A stretch of DNA of 64,000 nt from assembly GCF_963678635.1 (NCBI RefSeq), contig NW_026970820.1, forward strand, positions 1,798,001 through 1,862,000. The letters are read 5' to 3'. The stretch is from Symsagittifera roscoffensis. Taxonomy: Eukaryota; Xenacoelomorpha; Acoela; Convolutidae. A program made the position numbers and the translations under genes. The notes beneath the pieces are model-generated. The model worked only from the letters and a program-made list of their open reading frames with translations. It had not been told where the DNA came from and did no database searches. This document shows, piece by piece, positions 25,956 to 35,083 of the stretch. Numbering within the stretch: position 1 is the first letter of the stretch; every line of letters starts with the position of its first letter.

Positions 25956-28166
25956 CACAGTCAGGTACTAGTGTTTTATTTTTGTTTTTCGTATTTTGTC
26001 AAGCCAAAAGAGAGTGTAGTCAAGCATCAACATCATGTGCTCAAGCAAATACGTGGACTTCTACGCATTCCCATTCGCAATGCGCCCTTCGGGCGCAAAT
26101 GCCAATGCTCAATTAATTTTGCCAGGTGAAAATTTTTTAAAAAAAAAAACTCTGATGAATTTTAACTTAAACTACCACCAAAAACGCAAAGATTTCAAAG
26201 TGTGAATTAATCAAGTATTTGATAATACCGGGCATGCAGTGAGACTGATTTCGGCAAAATTAAAATGGAAAATGAAGGAAATGGAAAGAAAAAAATGTTC
26301 AAAATTAGAACGCATTATCAAAAACTTATTTGATCTCCGCTAATGTCATAATTCCGATCAGGCTGATTTCAGATTTTAAGCGTAGAGTTTACGGTTACGG
26401 CTGCTCCCTCTACAGGTCCCAGAGGGACCGAGTGAGCATCCTACCTCGATCCAGGATAACGGATAGTTGTTTTTAGTTTTTCACAAAATGTTTTTTCACT
26501 ATTCCTTGTTTTCAATTCCTCATGAGAAGCTGTATTAACTTTCAAAAAAATTGATTTTATTAATCAATGCTTCCAAGAACAACTGATGTTAGGCGGTTAC
26601 AAATGCGGTTGGTGAAAACTAGTATGGGATAATGATGACAAAATTTGTAAGTTTTCAAATGAATTTAAAAACAGTTTTTTGCTTTTTTCTTTTATAAATT
26701 GGGAGAAATGAATCACTTTTTTTTAAGTTTTCCTCGCACCACCCACTGTTCTTAAGTAATGAAGATTCCTGTTCTAGCCGTTTATTACACTTTGGCAGAA
26801 ACAACATCAATAGAAGTAAAATGTTTAAAAAAAAAAAAATTAAAAATTATGTTTTTTTTTTTAAAAAGTCAAAAATTTGTAATTTTCAAAATTGAAAAAA
26901 AGTGAAAATTAATTGCGTATTACGATTCAGCGTACCCAACTTAGTGGGTCTAGCATTTTAAATTACCAAAAAATGTTAAAAATTGTAGATTTTATGAAGT
27001 TTTCATTCTGGCTATGTTTCCTTGTCGCCTCCACTTAAGGCACCTTTGAGCCAACTTGAGAAACTGGAACCTAAACAAGCTAAGCAGATAGTCTGAATGA
27101 GCCATTTTTAGCTTGATAACACGCCTGGAAGAAAAAAAAATCCAGAAAAGAAAGAAATTTTTGAACTTTAACCTTTTTTTCTTCTTCAAATGGCGATACT
27201 TAGAATAATTTTTCAGCTGAAAAGTTCAAAAAAAATCGAAAAATTCGAATTTTGAAAAATTTTTAAAAAAATCTCATCAGTCTGTTCATTGGAGTCTTCG
27301 AAGTTTTTGGAGACCTTATCTGGCGACTAACAACAAGTGGATCACTTATTTTAAAATTTTGAGAAAGGACAAAAAAACATGTTTTTTCGACTTTTTTCAC
27401 AGAATTCCGAAAGCAATATCTTGGCTAAAAACAAGAATGAGGGCCTAAAATTAGTACAAACAGTACTCCCACATAAGGTACATTAGGATGGAAACAAAAA
27501 ATTTACTCTGACTCAATAATCGTTTTTTAACTTTATTTCTGAACAAGAAATTGAAAAGAAATCAAAAACTTAAAATTTTTTTGAAAAAAATGATTTTTTT
27601 TAAAAAGTGCCAATTTTTAGCTGAAACTTTTCATTTTAGCTAAGAAAACCAGAGCAATGCCCTTTAAGCTCAATTAAATTAATATAGCAAATTGTTTTCA
27701 AGTTTTTTCGTTAAAAGCTTTCATTTTGAAAGAGTAGTCAAAATTGGGTAAAAAAAATTAAAAAAAATCAATTTTCTCAGATTCAAAAACCTCCACCACC
27801 ATGATAATTAGTTCGTTAGATAGGACTCCTAAGATCAATTTAGACTTATTTTCATAAAAATATCAAAATTTTTACTTATTTTTGAGAATTAAGCAAAATA
27901 AAAATTTTTCCCAAATTGGGCAAAAAGCCCAAATTAGCCCAAACACCTGTTAAAAATTGTTGGGTCAAAAAATCACAAAAGGAAACCCCTATTCGTTTGA
28001 CATTTTAGGGCTGCATGCAAAAAATTAGACCAATCTAACCTGACAATTTCGAGAATCAACTTTTTTGTCAAAATTCTCTAAAGACCAATTTAGGGAGATT
28101 ACTTGTACCGGTGGGGGCCCTACCCCACCTAAAAAATTTTTGAAATGCTGGAACGCGGCCACCTAG
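25956..28166 (+). repeat. Family A unit A12
   Basis: A complete 2211-bp cassette separating the twins A11 and A13. hpI is at 26082-26096, hpII at 26403-26437, hpIII at 28110-28129 and CTAG at 28163-28166. Its body follows A5 (CATTCTGGCTATGTTTCC). Confidence 0.92.
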
Positions 28167-30386
28167 CACAATCAGGTACTAGTGGCTTGATTTTGGTTTT
28201 TAATATTGTCTGGAACCAAAAGAGAGTGTCGTCAAGCATCGACATCATGTGGTCAAGCAAATACGTGGACTTCTACGCATTCCCATTAGCAATGGGCCCT
28301 TCGGGCGCAAATGCCAATGCTCAATTAATTTTGCCTGGTGAAAAAATAAATTAATTAAAAAGTTCTCCTAAACTTTATTTTCAACTACCACCAAAAAACG
28401 CAAAGATTTCAAGGTGTAAAACTATCAAATTTTGGCCAATACCGGGCTTGCAATGAGACTGATGTTGGCAAAAGTAAAATAGAAAATGAAGAAAATGGAA
28501 AGAAAAAAATTGATGAAAATAAGAACGCAACATCAAAAACTTATTTGATCTCCGCTCAAATCATAATTCAGATCAGGCTGATTTCAGATTTTAAGCGTAG
28601 AATTTACGGTTACGGCTGCTCCCTCTACAGGTCCCAGAGGGACCGAGTGAGCATCCTACCTCGATCCAGGTTAACGGATAGTTGTTCTTAATTTTTCACA
28701 AAATTTTTTTACACTAATGCTTGTTTTCAATTCCTCGTGAGAAGCTGTATTAATTTTAAAAAAATTGATTTTATTTATCAATGCTTCCAAGAACAACTGA
28801 TGTTAGGCGGTTACAAATGCGGTTGTTGAAAACTAGTATGGGATAATGATGAGAAAAATTGTAAGTTTTCAAATGAATTGAAAAACGGTTTTTTTTCCTT
28901 TTTTTCTTTTGTAAATCGGTAGAAATGAATCATTTTTTTTTCAAGTTTTCCTCGCACCACCCACTGTTCTTAAGTAATGAAGATTCCTTCTCTAGCCGTT
29001 TATAACACTTTGGCAGAAAAAACATCAATATGATGTAAAATGTTTTAAAAAAGAGAAAAAATTAAAAATTATGTTTTTTTTTAAAAATCAAAAAATTTGT
29101 AATTTTCAAAATTGAAAAAAAGTGAAAATTAATTGCATATTACGATTCAGCGTACCCAACTTAGTGGGTCTAGCATTTTAAATTACCAAAAAATGTTGAA
29201 AATTGTAGATTTTATGAAGTTTTCATTTTGGCTATTTTTCCTTTTCGCCTCCACTTAAGGCACCTTTGAGCCAACTTGAGAAACTGGAACCTAAACAAGC
29301 TATACAGATAGTCTGAATGAGCCATTTTCAGCGTGATAACACCCCTGGAAGGAAAAAAACTGCAGAAAAGAAAGGGAATTTTGAACTTTAACCTTTTTTC
29401 TTCTTCAAATGGCGATACTTAGAATAATTTTTCAGCTGAAAAGTTCAAAAAAAATCAAAAAATTCAAATTTTGAAAAAATTTGTAAAAAAATCTCATCAG
29501 TCTGTTTATTGGAGTCTTCGAGGTTTTGGGAGACCTTATCTGGCGGCTAACAACAAGTGGGTCACTTATTTCAAAAATTAGAGAAAGGTCAAAAAAACAT
29601 GTTTTTTCGGTTTTTTTGACAGAATTCCTAAAGCGATATCTTGGCTAAAAACAAAAATGAGGGCCTAAAATTAGTACAAACAGTACTCTCACATAAGGTA
29701 CATTAGGTTGGAAACAAAAAATTGACTCTGACTCAAAAATCGTTTTTTAACTTTATTTCTGAACAAAAAATTGTAAAAAAATCAAAAATTAAAAATTTTT
29801 TTGAAAAAAACGATTGTTTTGAAAAAGTGCCAAATTTTAGCTGAAACTTTTCATTTTAGCTAAGAAAGCCAGAGCAATGTTCTTTAAGCTCAAATAATTT
29901 AATTAAGCAAATTATTTTCAAGTTTTTTCGTTAAAGTCTTTTATTTTGAAAAAGTATTCAAAAATGGGTAAAAAAAAGTCAAAAAAATCAATTTTCTCCG
30001 ATTCAAAAACCTCCACTACCATGATGATTAGTGCGTTAGATAGGACTGCTGAGATAAATTTAGACGTTCTTTCATAAGTATATCGAAATTTTTACTTATT
30101 TTTGAGAATTAGGCAAAATAAAAACTTTTCCCAAATTGGGCAAAAAGCCCAAATTAGCCCAAACACCTGTTAAAAATTGTTGGGTCAAAAAATCACGAAA
30201 GGAAACCCCTATTCGTTTGACATTTTAGGGCCGCATGCAAAAAATTAGACCAATCTAACCTGACAATTTCTAGAATCAACTTTTTTGTCAAAATTCTCTA
30301 AAGACCAATTTAGGGAGATTACTTGTACCGGTGGGGGCCCTACCCCACCTAAAAAATTTTTGAAATGCTGGAACGCGGCCACCTAG
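28167..30386 (+). repeat. Family A unit A13, last of the A array
   Basis: A complete 2220-bp cassette and twin of A11. hpI is at 28294-28308 (GGGCCC arm), hpII at 28618-28652, hpIII at 30330-30349 and CTAG at 30383-30386. Immediately after its CTAG the sequence changes to family B with no intermediate bases. Confidence 0.92.
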
Positions 30387-30405
30387 AGGTTTTTGTGGCC
30401 CCGCT

Positions 30406-30428
30406 CAATCAGTGACTTTTGATGAGTG
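30406..30428. other. Hypervariable 23-nt box, unit B1 example
   Basis: This lies between near-invariant GTGGCCCCGCT and GGTTCCGCGGGG. In 14 B/K units the box is 23 nt (24 in B5 and B7) and shows at least nine distinct sequences. Equivalent boxes start 19 nt after the unit start in every B and K unit. Confidence 0.82.
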
Positions 30429-30469
30429 GGTTCCGCGGGGGGCGGAGCAGGGGAACGCTAAACGCACTC

Positions 30470-30503
30470 GCAAAAGGAGCACCCTTCGGGTGCTCTTTTT
30501 TGC
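30470..30503. other. hpI hairpin, family B form, followed by T run
   Basis: GCAAAAGGAGCACCC pairs with GGGTGCTCTTTTTTGC around TTC, using one G.T wobble and one unpaired T. The 3' arm ends in T6, so in + strand RNA it would resemble a hairpin plus U-tract end. In all B units the arms are kept almost unchanged. Confidence 0.88.
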
Positions 30504-30694
30504 TCGAAAGTTTTCTGAAACGGTATCTGATGAAATTTGTAAGGTGTCACAAAAGCAACAACACAAAACGTTCTGTATGTGATTAGAAAAGGTCAAAAAA
30601 GATTTCTCATACTTTCAATGACTGAATCTACACCTGATCAGTCTTTAGAGAACTCTAAACCAAAGTAACTTATGTTTTTCAGTGATTCATGAAG

Positions 30695-30734
30695 AGGACC
30701 GTTCCAACGAAAACAAGTTTTCGGAAACAGTCCT
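30695..30734. other. hpII hairpin, family B form
   Basis: AGGACCGTTCC faces GAAACAGTCCT with two C-A mismatches; inside, CGAAAAC pairs perfectly with GTTTTCG. Family F keeps the fully paired form AGGACTGTTTC. Family K has one such mismatch. Confidence 0.88.
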
Positions 30735-31956
30735 CAAATTTTTGTTCGAGCCCATTGTCAAGTACGTGAACTTTCAATTGTGAATTATAGCTGAATTGGA
30801 CTTGGAATTTGTCCCAAAAAGGTTAAGTTTGTCTCAAATTGATTAGAAGCAAAAGAAAAAAATTATATTTTTTTTATTTGGAAAAAAAAAGTTGAGTCAG
30901 AAACGTGAAAAACCCCTTTTTTCAAGATTCATAAAAAGTAACTCCAATTGGCTTAAATCACTAGGCTACAAAATATGAACCTGTTCAGAAAGGTTTTCAT
31001 GACCAAAGCCGTAAAATTTCGATATTTAGAGAAAAGGCAAAAAAAACATCTTTTTGGTTAACTCAAAAAGGTAGATAAATCGGGTAAAGTCGTCTTCAAA
31101 CCTATAGGATCGAAAAGTGATCTATATAGGGTATATATGTAGTGTCCTTGTTAGGTAGCATGCAAAAAAATAGAACAGTTTTGTTGGCCACTTCCGATAT
31201 TAATACTTTTTTTTCGAAATTTGGCCATTTTTATTTGTAGTAAAATAGTAGTAAAATAGCCGAGAAAAAAAACTGTGAAAACCAAAATTTTTATCCAATT
31301 TTGACGTTTAAATACTCTATACCTACTAAAATGGCTATGGCAAGCTCAAATATGCCATCAAAACTCATTTTTTCTCACTTTTTAAAATTTTTGTTTTTTT
31401 GATAAACAATGTTGAGTCAGAAACGTGAAAAATCAATTTTTTTCAAAAAGTCAAAATAAAGTGTTCCAATCAATTTGTTTCACTAAAACAAACTTTATGA
31501 ACCTGTTCAGAATGGGTTTTTGGGTTAAAGCCGAAAATTCACCCATTTTGAGAAAAGTGGAAAAAACACCTTTTTAGTTACAAAAAAACCATCATTTTTG
31601 TTGCAGTTTTTGAAAAAACTCAAATTTTTGAGAGAAAAATTTTTTCTCAAACCTTTTTATTTAGGTTCCCCAAACAGTCTACTTTCATCCATTCCTTGTC
31701 AATATACCCCATTTTTTGAACCAAAACAGAGTTACTAGGTGATTTTTATCAAAAATCGTGTTTTTTACCATTTTTGCCCCCCATTTCCCTCTATAAGTCA
31801 ACACATAACAAAATTTTGGCAAAACGGGGCAAAAGTGTATCCTTAGAATTTCAATACGGGGCTGCATGCAAAAAATTAGGGAATTCTGACCTCCAGTTTT
31901 CGAGAACACGACTTATTCTGCATGAAAAGGGTAAAAGGTAAATGTTCCTTCGAACC

Positions 31957-31977
31957 GACGGGGCCCCTTCCCCTGTC
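31957..31977. other. hpIII hairpin, family B/K form
   Basis: GACGGGG pairs with CCCTGTC (7 bp, one G.T wobble) around CCCCTTC. It is preceded in B and K units by TTCGAACC and followed by a small GCCG-gacg-CGGC hairpin before GGCCACCTAG. Confidence 0.85.
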
Positions 31978-32000
31978 TCTGCTGAACGCCAAAGCCGGAC

Positions 32001-32033
32001 GCGGCGGCCACCTAGTTGTCACTGTGGCCCCGC
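32001..32033. other. Unit-junction stem-loop with CTAG in the loop (B1/B2)
   Basis: GCGG-c-GGCCAC at the end of B1 pairs with GTGGCCCCGC at the start of B2: ten pairs with one bulged C. The 12-nt loop is CTAG plus the 8-nt lead TTGTCACT. The same arrangement recurs at most junctions leading into B or K units. Confidence 0.8.
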
Positions 32034-33645
32034 TGTATTCTTGAATTTTGAGGAGAAGGTTCCGCGGGGGGCGGAGCAGGGGAACGCTTAACGCACTCGC
32101 AAAAGGAGCACCCTTCGGGTGCTCTTTTTTGCTCGAAAGTTTTCTGAAACGGTATCTGATGAACTTTGTAAGGTGTCACAAAAGCAACAACACAAAACGT
32201 TCTGTATGTAATTAGAAAAGGTCAAAAAAAATTTTCTCATACTTTCAATGACTGAATCTACACCTGATCAGTCTCTAGAGAACTGTAAACCAAAGTAACT
32301 TATGTTTTTCAGTGATTCATGAAGAGGACCGTTCCAACGAAAACAAGTTTTCGGAAACAGTCCTAATATTTTTCTTGGAGCTCATTTTCAAGTACGTGGA
32401 CTTTCAGTTGTGACTAATACCTGAATTAGACTTGGAATTTGTCCCAAAAAAGTTAAGTTTGTCTCAAATTGATTAGAAGCAATAGAAAAAAAACATTTTT
32501 TTTTATTTGATAAAAATACTTGAGTTAGAAACGTGAAAAATCCCATTTTTTCAAAAAGTCATAAAAAGTAGTTCAATTTGCTTTAAATTACCAAACTACA
32601 ATATATGAACCAGTTCAGATTGGTTTTCATCAACAAAGCCGTAAAATTTCCATATTTAGAGAAAAGGCAAAAAAACACCTTTTTGGTTAACTGAAAAAGG
32701 TAGATAAATCGGATAAAGTCGTCTTCAAACCTATAGGACCGAAAAATGATCTAATTGAGGTATATATGTAGTGTCCCTTGTAAGGTCACATGCAAAAAGG
32801 TGAAACAATTGGGGTGGCCACTTCAGAAAACAAGACTTTTTTTCGGACTTTGGCCATTTTTTTTTGTAGTAAAGTAGTAGTAAGTTACCAGAGAAAAAAA
32901 GTTGTAAAAACCAAAATTTTTATCCAATTTTGACATTTAAATACTCTATACCTACTAAAATGACTATGGCAAGCTCAAATATGCCATCAAAACTCATTTT
33001 TTCTCACTTTTTAAAATTTTTGTTTTTTGGATATAAAATGTTGAGTCAGAAACGTGAAAAATCAGTTTTTTTTCAAAAAGTCAAAAAAAGTTGTTCCAAT
33101 CAATTTGTTTCACTAAAACACACTTTTTCAGCTTGTTCAGAATGGTTTTCATGTTTAAAGCTGAAACTTTACACATTTTGAGAAAAGTGGAAAAAACACC
33201 TTTTTAGTTACAAAAAAACCATCATTTTTGTTGCAGTTTTTGAAAAAACTCAAAATTTTGAGAGGAAAATTTTTTCTCAAACTTTTATATTTGGGCTCCC
33301 CAAACAGTCTACTTTCATCCATTCCTTGTCAATATACCCCATTTTTTGAACCAAAACAGAGTTAATAGGTGATTTTTATCGAAAAACGTGTTTTTTACCA
33401 TTTTTGCCCCCCATTTCCCTCTATAAGTCAACACATAACAAAATTTTGGCAAAACGGGGCAAAAGTGTATCCTTAGAATTTCAATACGGGGCTGCATGCA
33501 AAAAATTAGGGAATTCTGACCTCCAGTTTTCGAGAACACGACTTATTCTGCACGAAAGGTAATATAGGTAAATGTTCTTTCGAACCGACGGGGCCCCTTC
33601 CCCTGTCTCTACTGAACGCCATAGCCGGACGCGGCGGCCACCCAG
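32016..33645 (+). repeat. Family B unit B2, with mutated end CCAG
   Basis: A 1630-bp cassette with lead TTGTCACT and variable box at 32035-32057. hpI is at 32099-32132, hpII at 32325-32364 and hpIII at 33587-33607. Its end reads CCCAG (33641-33645), the only junction in the window without CTAG, and it is followed by the atypical unit E. Its body between hpII and the first GCATGC-like site (ACATGC) is closer to family F than to other B units, which suggests a recombinant. Confidence 0.9.
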
Positions 33646-33727
33646 GTATCAGGGTGGGGCCGTTTGGTTGTGTTTTGGTTGTATAATGTGGGCCTGTAGC
33701 TATACATTTCGCGTTCTACGCACTCGC

Positions 33728-33759
33728 AAAACGGAGCACCCTTCGGGTGCTGCCGTTTT
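33728..33759. other. hpI hairpin of unit E, with compensated lower stem
   Basis: AGCACCC-ttc-GGGTGCT is extended by AAAACGG/CCGTTTT with a single bulged G. Family B has AAAAGG against CTTTTTT at the same place, so unit E carries changed bases on both arms that still pair. Confidence 0.88.
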
Positions 33760-34580
33760 ACTCGGCCAGCCTAATTAGTATAATTGAACATCAACCTGAA
33801 TAATTCATACAAAAAATTAAAATGAAAATAACAAATCTTAAAATTGAAAAACGTTATACTTTTTTCAACTCAAGTTGTGATCTTAAAGCAACAAACGTCA
33901 GCTAGCGCTACATCTACGTTCTTTAAAAAAAACCATTTCTTTTATCTGATGCTGGTTGTGTTTTGTTTTGTCAGCCACTGAAAATACCATTTAGTTTTTC
34001 AGGAAGATTGATATATTTTTTTTTGGTTCACGGCTTCATGTTTTTTTAAACAGTTTTGACTCGAAACAAATTTGAACAAAAAAATTTCTAGAAAACACGT
34101 TTGTTTATGCTCTCATGTAGAAATATCCAAACCATTTTATTACGAGTTTTTGGAGGAAACTGCGAAGTTTTCTGACAATTTGTTTTTCGCAATACCTTTA
34201 ATTCAGTTTGCTGCTTGTTTCTTTTTTTTTAATTAAATTGCATGTGGTTCAGTTTCTTATATGTCACAAGTTTTGTTCGCTTGGAAAAGCATGAATTGTT
34301 TATTTACAAACTAAGTGCTTAGATTGAAACTTTAGCAAGTAGAAGTTGTACATTTTTCAACTTTTCTTGTAGAAGAGAAAGAATTTTTGAACGCAAACAC
34401 ATGGTCTTTTACAAGTTAAAATATTCCGGAAATTTTTTTTGGTTTATTTTAAATTTTAAAAGTTTGTGAACGTAGTTTGCTTGACTTATTTCAGTTAGAT
34501 AACAACAAATTTAATACTTCAAAACATTTTTTATTTTTTCATCATCAAAAAACACAAAAGTGAAAAAAAAGAAAAACAAA

Positions 34581-34618
34581 CCTAATTTGGTTTTGTTTAA
34601 AAACAAAACCAAATTAGG
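34581..34618. repeat. 18-bp inverted repeat with 2-nt centre
   Basis: CCTAATTTGGTTTTGTTT is followed after AA by its exact reverse complement. It lies about 820 bp after hpI of unit E. It could be the unit's hpII equivalent displaced by extra DNA, or an unrelated palindromic insertion. No flanking duplication is visible. Confidence 0.9.
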
Positions 34619-35055
34619 AAATTGTACCATGGACAAAAATCTGAAAAAACTTCAAAATTTGATCATGGATTTGAGTATGAAAAATGGCTGAATAAGAGCA
34701 ACTTCAGCTCCAGAGAAATATTATCTCAATCATTACAAGGAAACTGACACACGAAACATTGAGGCTTTTCAAACTTTTTGCCTACCTAAGCTTCCTAATC
34801 TTCCCTATCAATCACTAAAAATCCAAAACTCAATTCGAGCCTATTTTTCCAAAATTTTGCAAGTTGAACGGAAGTTTGATCTAGTTTTATTTTTTTAAAG
34901 ATACAACTTTGAATTTCAAATATATTCTAATGAATTGAAAATGAATTTATTTTAACTTATGTCAAGGAAAAATTAAAGTCAACTGATATTCTGAATAACT
35001 ACATTTTCAATGACAACAAAAAACATCATTTAAACCACTTAAAATATTTTGTCAA

Positions 35056-35083
35056 ATATATATATATATATATAAATATATAT
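35056..35083. repeat. AT dinucleotide microsatellite
   Basis: A run of alternating A and T with one AAA interruption, inside the unique part of unit E. No function is implied. Confidence 0.9.

Larger units (their letters stand above)
30387..32015 (+). repeat. Family B unit B1
   Basis: The first family B cassette, 1629 bp. It starts with an 8-nt lead (AGGTTTTT), then GTGGCCCCGCT, a 23-nt variable box (30406-30428), then GGTTCCGCGGGG. hpI is at 30470-30503 and hpII at 30695-30734. The 520-bp internal repeat is marked by GTTGAGTCAG at 30891 and 31411. GCATGC is at 31864, hpIII at 31957-31977 and CTAG at 32012-32015. It is a near-copy of B9, 28 kb away, including the variable box. Confidence 0.92.

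Noticed and set aside
30480..30503. Bacterial Rho-independent terminators (stem with TTCG-like loop and T run)
   Set aside because: Context is a eukaryotic-type satellite without genes. The T run is part of the paired stem, and E and F change it while keeping pairing.
30527..30533. CTGATGA, the hammerhead ribozyme core word, after hpI in B units; hammerheads are known in some satellites
   Set aside because: No GAAA follows a short stem II and no stem I/III pairing surrounds it. The minus-strand CTGATGA in family A also lacks the second core.
30683..30692. TTTTTCAG splice-acceptor-like words in B units and GTAAGTTTTC donor-like words in A units
   Set aside because: No coding exon adjoins them, and such words are expected by chance in T-rich DNA. 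Retained only as a possibility for non-coding transcripts.
31940..31957. GGTTCGAAGG on the minus strand of B/K units with TGGCGTTCAGTAG nearby, like tRNA B and A boxes
   Set aside because: The second half of the B box does not match, no T-arm or acceptor stem forms, and the region is better explained by hpIII.
30387..32015. Integron cassettes with attC sites
   Set aside because: The form is similar (head-to-tail units with a terminal hairpin) but there is no integrase, no cassette genes and no GTT core at the junctions.
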